Of a stretch of DNA of 49,916 bases, positions 45,751 to 49,916 are shown piece after piece. The stretch is from Candidatus Competibacteraceae bacterium (lineage in GTDB: Bacteria; Pseudomonadota; Gammaproteobacteria; Competibacterales; Competibacteraceae). Under the pieces are notes generated by a model. It was not told the DNA's origin, made no database searches, and saw only the letters and a program-made list of their open reading frames with translations. Every line of letters begins with the position of its first letter. Position 1 is the first letter of the stretch. The translations under genes were made by a program, and so were the position numbers. The stretch covers positions 1-49,916 of the forward strand of contig RXIV01000015.1 of assembly GCA_003989085.1 (NCBI GenBank), written 5' to 3'.

Positions 45751-45876
45751 TGTGCTAGTAAGTGACAGGATGTCTGGAATGGCTTGACCCGGCTGTCGCC
45801 GGCTAGTTTACTGAACGGTAGCTTGGCTGAATGATTAAGTTTTGTCCGAAAACAGCCGGTTTGGAGAATCTCCCCC

Positions 45877-48231
45877 ATGTACAGCGGCGAAGCACTCACG
45901 ATTAATGACCGGGACTACTGGCTGGAAACCGTGCTATCAACCGGCGCCAGCAGCTATGGACAGGTCTGGGCGGCGACGGACGATGCCGGTTGCTCCGTCG
46001 CCCTCAAGTTTATCAATGCAGAGGCGATGGCCCAGGTTGATCCAAGTCTGCGCGGTCACTGGCGGGCGCATCTGGAGCGGGAGATCGTATTTCTGAGTGG
46101 CTTGGACGCCGATCAATCCCGCCACATTGTCGCCCTGATCGATGCCGGACTGATAGACGGCCAGCCGGTGCTGGTCATGGAGCGGCTTCAGGTTGATCTC
46201 GGTCAATGGCTGGCGCAGCAACGACGGGATCAGGCGCCGCCTCCCGATCTGGCGCAGATTCTTGACTGGGCCGAGCAGATTCTCAATGGGCTGGAGGTGG
46301 TGCATCAGGCCGGCTTTGTTTACCGGGATCTGAAATTCAGCAATTTGCTGGTGGGCCAGGACGGCGCATTAATCAAACTGGCCGATTTCGGCGCACTCAA
46401 GCGTGAGAACGGCGACAGCACCCGTTCGTTCATCGGTACTCCGGCGACTATGGCCCCGGAACAGGTATTGCCGGTGCGCCAGAGCGTGGCTGGCGGCTGT
46501 GAATACGCGGTGGACTATCGCGCCGATTACTACGCGCTGGGACTGCTGCTGTTCATTCTGTTCACCGGCCAGCCCACCACGGCTGCCCAGCGCCGGCTTG
46601 GTCAATTGCTGGTGCTGCACGGCCAGGAAGGCGCCGGTCAGCATCGTGAGCAATTGGGTGGTCTGGAGGATGAGGAGCGCGAGCTGCTGCGCCGCGCCAT
46701 CGAATTCTGGACGACGCCGGTCTCAACCGTTCCCAGCAGCGCTGCGGCGCTGTTGACTGATCTGATCAGCCAATTACTGGCCCGCGATCCGGCGGACCGC
46801 CCGCAACACAGCGCAGCGATTCGAACGCTGCTGGAAGCCGCCCGCGCCGGGCAGCCGGTTTTGTCTGCCTCAGTCCCGGAGTTGGTCGAAGCCGCCATTG
46901 TTGCAGACCGGAATCCGCTGCTGTCAATCGGCGGTCATCGTCCGCCGCGCCGGACTGAAATCGCCACCAATGGGTCCCCCTGGCTGCGGCGCGGCGTCGG
47001 GCTGGCCAGCCTGTTGGCTTTGGTCGGAGCCGTCGCTTGGGCGATCCTCCCTCTGGAGCCGTTGTCCCGCTCGCATCACGTTGATGCGCCAGCTACTGTG
47101 ATGACGCCGGTCAGGCCAGAGGCGGCCGCTGATCCCGCGCCGCCACAATCCGAACCATCGCCGACCATACCAGCACCGGCCATCGTCCAGACTCTGCCGC
47201 CCGCTCCTCCCGCCGCGCCAGAACCAGCTGAAACACAAGAATCGGCTGCCAGTGTGACCGTGCCCCCCGAACCGGCAGCGGCAGCGCCCGTCGCTGACGC
47301 GCCACCGCCCAACGATCAGGAATCGCCGCAGCCGCCGATTAGTGTTCCGCCGCCCGTAATCCAGCCCGCCATAGTCCAACCGACCGTGCGGGTTCACACT
47401 CCAAAACCGGTACGAAAAAGAACGATTGAAAGAACGGTCAAGGCCACGCCGCCCCCTGAACTGGTCGAAAAACCGATCAAAGCCGCGCCACCGGCTGAAC
47501 CGGTTGAAAAGCCGATTGAAAAGACAGTTAAGGTTGTGCCGCCGGTTGCGCCGGAGATAACCCGCAAACGGCCATCCGTCGCCAAGGCCGCACCGGTGCT
47601 CCGTGAACGCAAAACGCCGGCTTCCACCGCCCGCATCACCCGAAATCCAACGCGGGTTGCGCCACCTGTTCACCCAGTCGATGCACCCAACCGCCAAGTG
47701 GCTCGCCCTCAATTGCCGCCACGCGCTGAACCACGGCCATCGCCGCCCGCCTTGCCGCCGATTGAACTGGAGTCCCGACGGCCATCGCTACCGCCAATCA
47801 AACTGGTCAGTCGGTCCGAAGCTACGCCGGCGGCAGTTCCGGTGCGCCCGGCAGCCCCAGTGACTACACGAGGTCAGCCAGCGTCAAGGCAGAATCCATC
47901 ACCACCGCCTGTCCGTTCCGATGATCCGATCAGCCAGTTCCAGAAAGACGCGGGTCGTGCGGCGGCTGACCTTCAACGCGAGGCGGAGGCTATCGGCAAC
48001 TGGGCCAGTCGCGCCGGCAAGGAAGTTCAGCGCAGCCTCGATAGCGCCAACCGGTCAATCAATCAATGGGCCGGAAATTGTGGTTCAACCAACGACTGCA
48101 ACCGGCGTCCCCGGGTTGAACGCCGCGATCGCTGGGCTGATCGGACCATTGGAACGGTTCCCCAACGCCAGTCCCCCCCGCCTGATGAAGAAAGCGGGTT
48201 TGCAGCAGCGCCGCCGCAGCGTTATCGCTAA
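45877..48231 (+). CDS. Transmembrane Ser/Thr protein kinase with proline-rich tail
   Basis: 784 residues. Kinase domain at about residues 14-300: Gly loop LSTGASSYGQV, Lys44 in VALKFI, catalytic loop VYRDLKFSNLL (HRD is YRD here; Asp151 and Asn156 kept), DFG at 170-172, APE at 193-195. One membrane segment (about 373-392). The outer part is Pro/Ala/Lys-rich (residues about 395-670), able to span the periplasm, and ends in a helical segment (QFQKDAGRAAADLQREAEAIGNW, in parts) and a Cys pair. No PASTA domains. Divergent from the SEDS/FHA unit. Start at 45877 after GGAG. Confidence 0.87.
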   Translation: MYSGEALTINDRDYWLETVLSTGASSYGQVWAATDDAGCSVALKFINAEAMAQVDPSLRGHWRAHLEREIVFLSGLDADQSRHIVALIDAGLIDGQPVLVMERLQVDLGQWLAQQRRDQAPPPDLAQILDWAEQILNGLEVVHQAGFVYRDLKFSNLLVGQDGALIKLADFGALKRENGDSTRSFIGTPATMAPEQVLPVRQSVAGGCEYAVDYRADYYALGLLLFILFTGQPTTAAQRRLGQLLVLHGQEGAGQHREQLGGLEDEERELLRRAIEFWTTPVSTVPSSAAALLTDLISQLLARDPADRPQHSAAIRTLLEAARAGQPVLSASVPELVEAAIVADRNPLLSIGGHRPPRRTEIATNGSPWLRRGVGLASLLALVGAVAWAILPLEPLSRSHHVDAPATVMTPVRPEAAADPAPPQSEPSPTIPAPAIVQTLPPAPPAAPEPAETQESAASVTVPPEPAAAAPVADAPPPNDQESPQPPISVPPPVIQPAIVQPTVRVHTPKPVRKRTIERTVKATPPPELVEKPIKAAPPAEPVEKPIEKTVKVVPPVAPEITRKRPSVAKAAPVLRERKTPASTARITRNPTRVAPPVHPVDAPNRQVARPQLPPRAEPRPSPPALPPIELESRRPSLPPIKLVSRSEATPAAVPVRPAAPVTTRGQPASRQNPSPPPVRSDDPISQFQKDAGRAAADLQREAEAIGNWASRAGKEVQRSLDSANRSINQWAGNCGSTNDCNRRPRVERRDRWADRTIGTVPQRQSPPPDEESGFAAAPPQRYR

Positions 48232-48302
48232 AAAAAAACAGCGCATCGTTAAAATAGCGCCAATACTAACTTTGAACGATTCCTGACTTTCCCGGTGACG
48301 CA

Positions 48303-49700
48303 ATGTCTTCAACCACGCTTGCCGGCGGCGATGGTACGGAAATTATCATTGCCGCTTCCCCGTCCCGATTACGGGTCCAATTTGAAACGATTGAGTTACG
48401 GGTGGTGTCCGGCGCTGATGTGGGGCTGGAAATCAATCTGGGGCTGCCGAACGTGCGGATTGGCTCGGCCCCGGATAACGACCTGGTGCTCACTGACCGG
48501 GCTGTGTCCCGCCGCCACGCTGAAATCCGCATGACCCCGAACGGGCTGCTACTGCGCGATCTGGGTTCCACAAATGGCACCTTCATTAACAATGTCCGTA
48601 TCACTGAGGCTTATGTCCCGGAACTGGCTGAATGCCGGCTTGGTTATTCGCAATTACTGATCCGCCGGCATACCGAAGAACGCAAGGTCGCAGTGCCGTT
48701 TCAGGATCATCTGGGCGAACTGGTTGGATCGAGTGAGCCGATGCGGGAACTATACGGCCTGATTCGGGCAGTGGCACCGACTCCGGCCACCGTACATTTG
48801 CATGGTGAATCCGGTGCTGGCAAGGAACTGGCGGCCCGCACCCTGCATACCTTTTCCGGGCGGTCGGGGCCGTTCGTCGTATTCGACGCTTCGGTTTCGG
48901 ATCCGGAGATGGTGCGTAACGATCTGTTCGGCCATATCAAGGGCGCATTTACCGGCGCGACTGGCGTACGGGAAGGTGCATTCCGCCAGGCGCACACCGG
49001 AACTCTGTTCATCGACGAGATCGGCGAGTTGCCGCTGGATTTGCAACCGCGCCTACTGCGGGTGCTGGAGACCCGCGAGGTAACGCCTATTGGAGCCGAT
49101 AAGCCGATCCGGGTCGATGTGCGGGTCATTACGGCAACTCATCGTGATCTGGAAGCGATGGTTCAGACCGGCGCGTTCCGTGCTGACCTGTTTTACCGGC
49201 TGTCGGTTGTGCCGGTCGAATTGCCGGCGCTGCGGGAGATACCGGAAGATATTCCACTGATCGCCCGCTGTCTGTGCCAACGCTTGCAACTGAACTGTCG
49301 GATGTCAGCGGCGGCCATGACCGTGCTGCAAAACTATGCTTGGCCAGGCAATGTGCGGGAACTTCGCAACGTACTGGAACGGGCAGCGGTGCTGTGCGGT
49401 GATCGGGAAATCCAGCCGGAAGATTTACGGCTGTCCAGGGATGCCAGGTGGTCCCGGGAACCTGCCATACTTCCAGCAGCGGCGTCATTCCAGCCAGCAA
49501 TGGCCGTGGAATCGGTGCCGGCGGCCAAACCCAGTGCGGCGGACGCTAGGGCTCACCTGAAAGATATGGAGCGGCAGATGATTCTCGACGCCATGATCCG
49601 TAATCAGTACAACAAAGCGGCGGTGGCGCGGGAACTGGGCATTCCTCTGTCCACCCTGAAACGCCGGCTCAAGGACTATCTCATTAGCGATGAGGAGTAG
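48303..49700 (+). CDS. Sigma-54-dependent activator with N-terminal FHA domain
   Basis: 465 residues. FHA domain at about 30-118 (VRIGSAPDNDLVL, SRRH at 69-72, LGSTNGTFINN). AAA+ domain: Walker A GESGAGKE (168-175), GAFTGA (214-219) that contacts sigma-54, Walker B LFIDEIGE (235-242), YRLSVVPVELPALRE. Fis-type helix-turn-helix at the C-terminus (NKAAVARELGIPLSTLKRRL). FHA replaces the usual receiver or PAS input, so threonine phosphorylation, likely by the kinase just upstream (71-base gap), would control it. Targets are unknown. Confidence 0.92.
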   Translation: MSSTTLAGGDGTEIIIAASPSRLRVQFETIELRVVSGADVGLEINLGLPNVRIGSAPDNDLVLTDRAVSRRHAEIRMTPNGLLLRDLGSTNGTFINNVRITEAYVPELAECRLGYSQLLIRRHTEERKVAVPFQDHLGELVGSSEPMRELYGLIRAVAPTPATVHLHGESGAGKELAARTLHTFSGRSGPFVVFDASVSDPEMVRNDLFGHIKGAFTGATGVREGAFRQAHTGTLFIDEIGELPLDLQPRLLRVLETREVTPIGADKPIRVDVRVITATHRDLEAMVQTGAFRADLFYRLSVVPVELPALREIPEDIPLIARCLCQRLQLNCRMSAAAMTVLQNYAWPGNVRELRNVLERAAVLCGDREIQPEDLRLSRDARWSREPAILPAAASFQPAMAVESVPAAKPSAADARAHLKDMERQMILDAMIRNQYNKAAVARELGIPLSTLKRRLKDYLISDEE

Positions 49701-49712
49701 GTTTTATTGTCT

Positions 49713-49732
49713 CCCGCCAGGAAGCTGGCGGG
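49713..49732 (+). terminator. Strong hairpin after the sigma-54 activator gene
   Basis: CCCGCCAG and CTGGCGGG pair perfectly around a GAAG tetraloop, 13 bases after the stop. There is no T-run behind it, so its termination strength is uncertain. Confidence 0.5.
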
Positions 49733-49756
49733 AACAAGCCTTACGGATCGCCCATT

Positions 49757-49781
49757 AAAAAAGCCCCGCCGAAGCGAGGCT
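49757..49781 (-). terminator. Intrinsic terminator of the repeat-protein gene at the window end
   Basis: On the minus strand AGCCTCGC pairs with GCGGGGCT (one G-T pair) around TTCG, followed by TTTTTT. It lies 18 bases after that gene's stop. Confidence 0.88.
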
Positions 49782-49799
49782 GGCCTGCGCGTGATTGAC

Positions 49800-49916
49800 T
49801 TACCAGTGACCGGCTACGGGCAAGTCACCTTGGATTCCAAAACTGCCGACGTAGCAGCGATCCACGCTACAGCCATCCCAGAGGCCGTTGCCGTTGTAGT
49901 CCAGATACCAGGTGCC
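49800..49916 (-). CDS. C-terminal end of a second DxNGNGxWDGC repeat protein (runs off window)
   Basis: 38 codons plus stop are visible: GTWYLDYNGNGLWDGC, a Cys in DRCYVGSFG, and GDLPVAGHW before the stop. This is one full repeat and matches the last repeat of the cassette 1 protein at about 32 of 38 residues, including the exact end. The rest of the gene lies beyond the window. So the repeat domain occurs at least twice in this genome. Confidence 0.85.
   Translation of the reverse strand, partial: GTWYLDYNGNGLWDGCSVDRCYVGSFGIQGDLPVAGHW

Overview
The window comes from the chromosome of a GC-rich gammaproteobacterium. The evidence is the RdgC, RNase HI, guanylate kinase and bacterial-type CCA enzyme, ATGA-coupled operons and a beta-oxidation set. 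A DUF3141 protein of the kind seen beside polyhydroxyalkanoate (PHA) genes suggests a PHA-storing organism. A relative of Candidatus Competibacter or Contendobacter would fit, but that is inference and no 16S gene is present.

Layout. 0-9 kb: the N-terminal part of a chemotaxis receptor, a TSUP exporter, an NDUFA9-like reductase, a cysteine hydrolase, a TrhA/hemolysin III protein, a YejF-type double ABC ATPase, rnhA and two coupled polytopic membrane proteins. 9-12 kb: gmk, rdgC and a membrane-anchored coiled-coil protein. 12-16.7 kb: a complete branched-chain amino acid uptake operon (binding protein, livH, livM, livG, livF) with an internal terminator. 16.7-21.9 kb: an M1-like aminopeptidase, a tandem-repeat membrane protein, cca, a zinc alcohol dehydrogenase and tRNA-Val(GAC). 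22-24.2 kb: DUF3141 protein with a PHA-synthase-like Cys/Asp/His triad.

24.3-27.3 kb is the first unusual region. It is a small integron-type gene-cassette array without an integrase (CALIN-like). Three attC-like sites bracket two cassettes: a mosaic secreted repeat protein and a GNAT acetyltransferase. Each cassette starts with a core-site heptamer that is the exact reverse complement of the heptamer after its gene. 27.3-31.5 kb (minus strand): serC, serA, a dienoyl-CoA isomerase-like crotonase and an EEP-family hydrolase. 31.5-32.3 kb is gene-poor and holds the tail of a heavy-metal RND pump. 32.3-37.5 kb: FadL-type porin, FadN-type bifunctional enzyme and thiolase, a fatty-acid uptake and beta-oxidation set.

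37.7-39.3 kb is a locally AT-rich pair of unknown genes, followed by a LuxR-type regulator divergent from a small membrane protein. 41.1-49.7 kb is the second unusual region. Two divergent transcription units encode a Ser/Thr kinase with a long proline-rich tail, an FHA-domain sigma-54 activator, a membrane-anchored unknown, a SEDS (FtsW/RodA)-like protein with a large N-terminal extension, and a protein with a C-terminal FHA domain. This parallels the actinobacterial kinase-FHA-RodA loci and may be a phospho-signalling system tied to the cell envelope. The window ends in a second copy of the repeat domain found in cassette 1.
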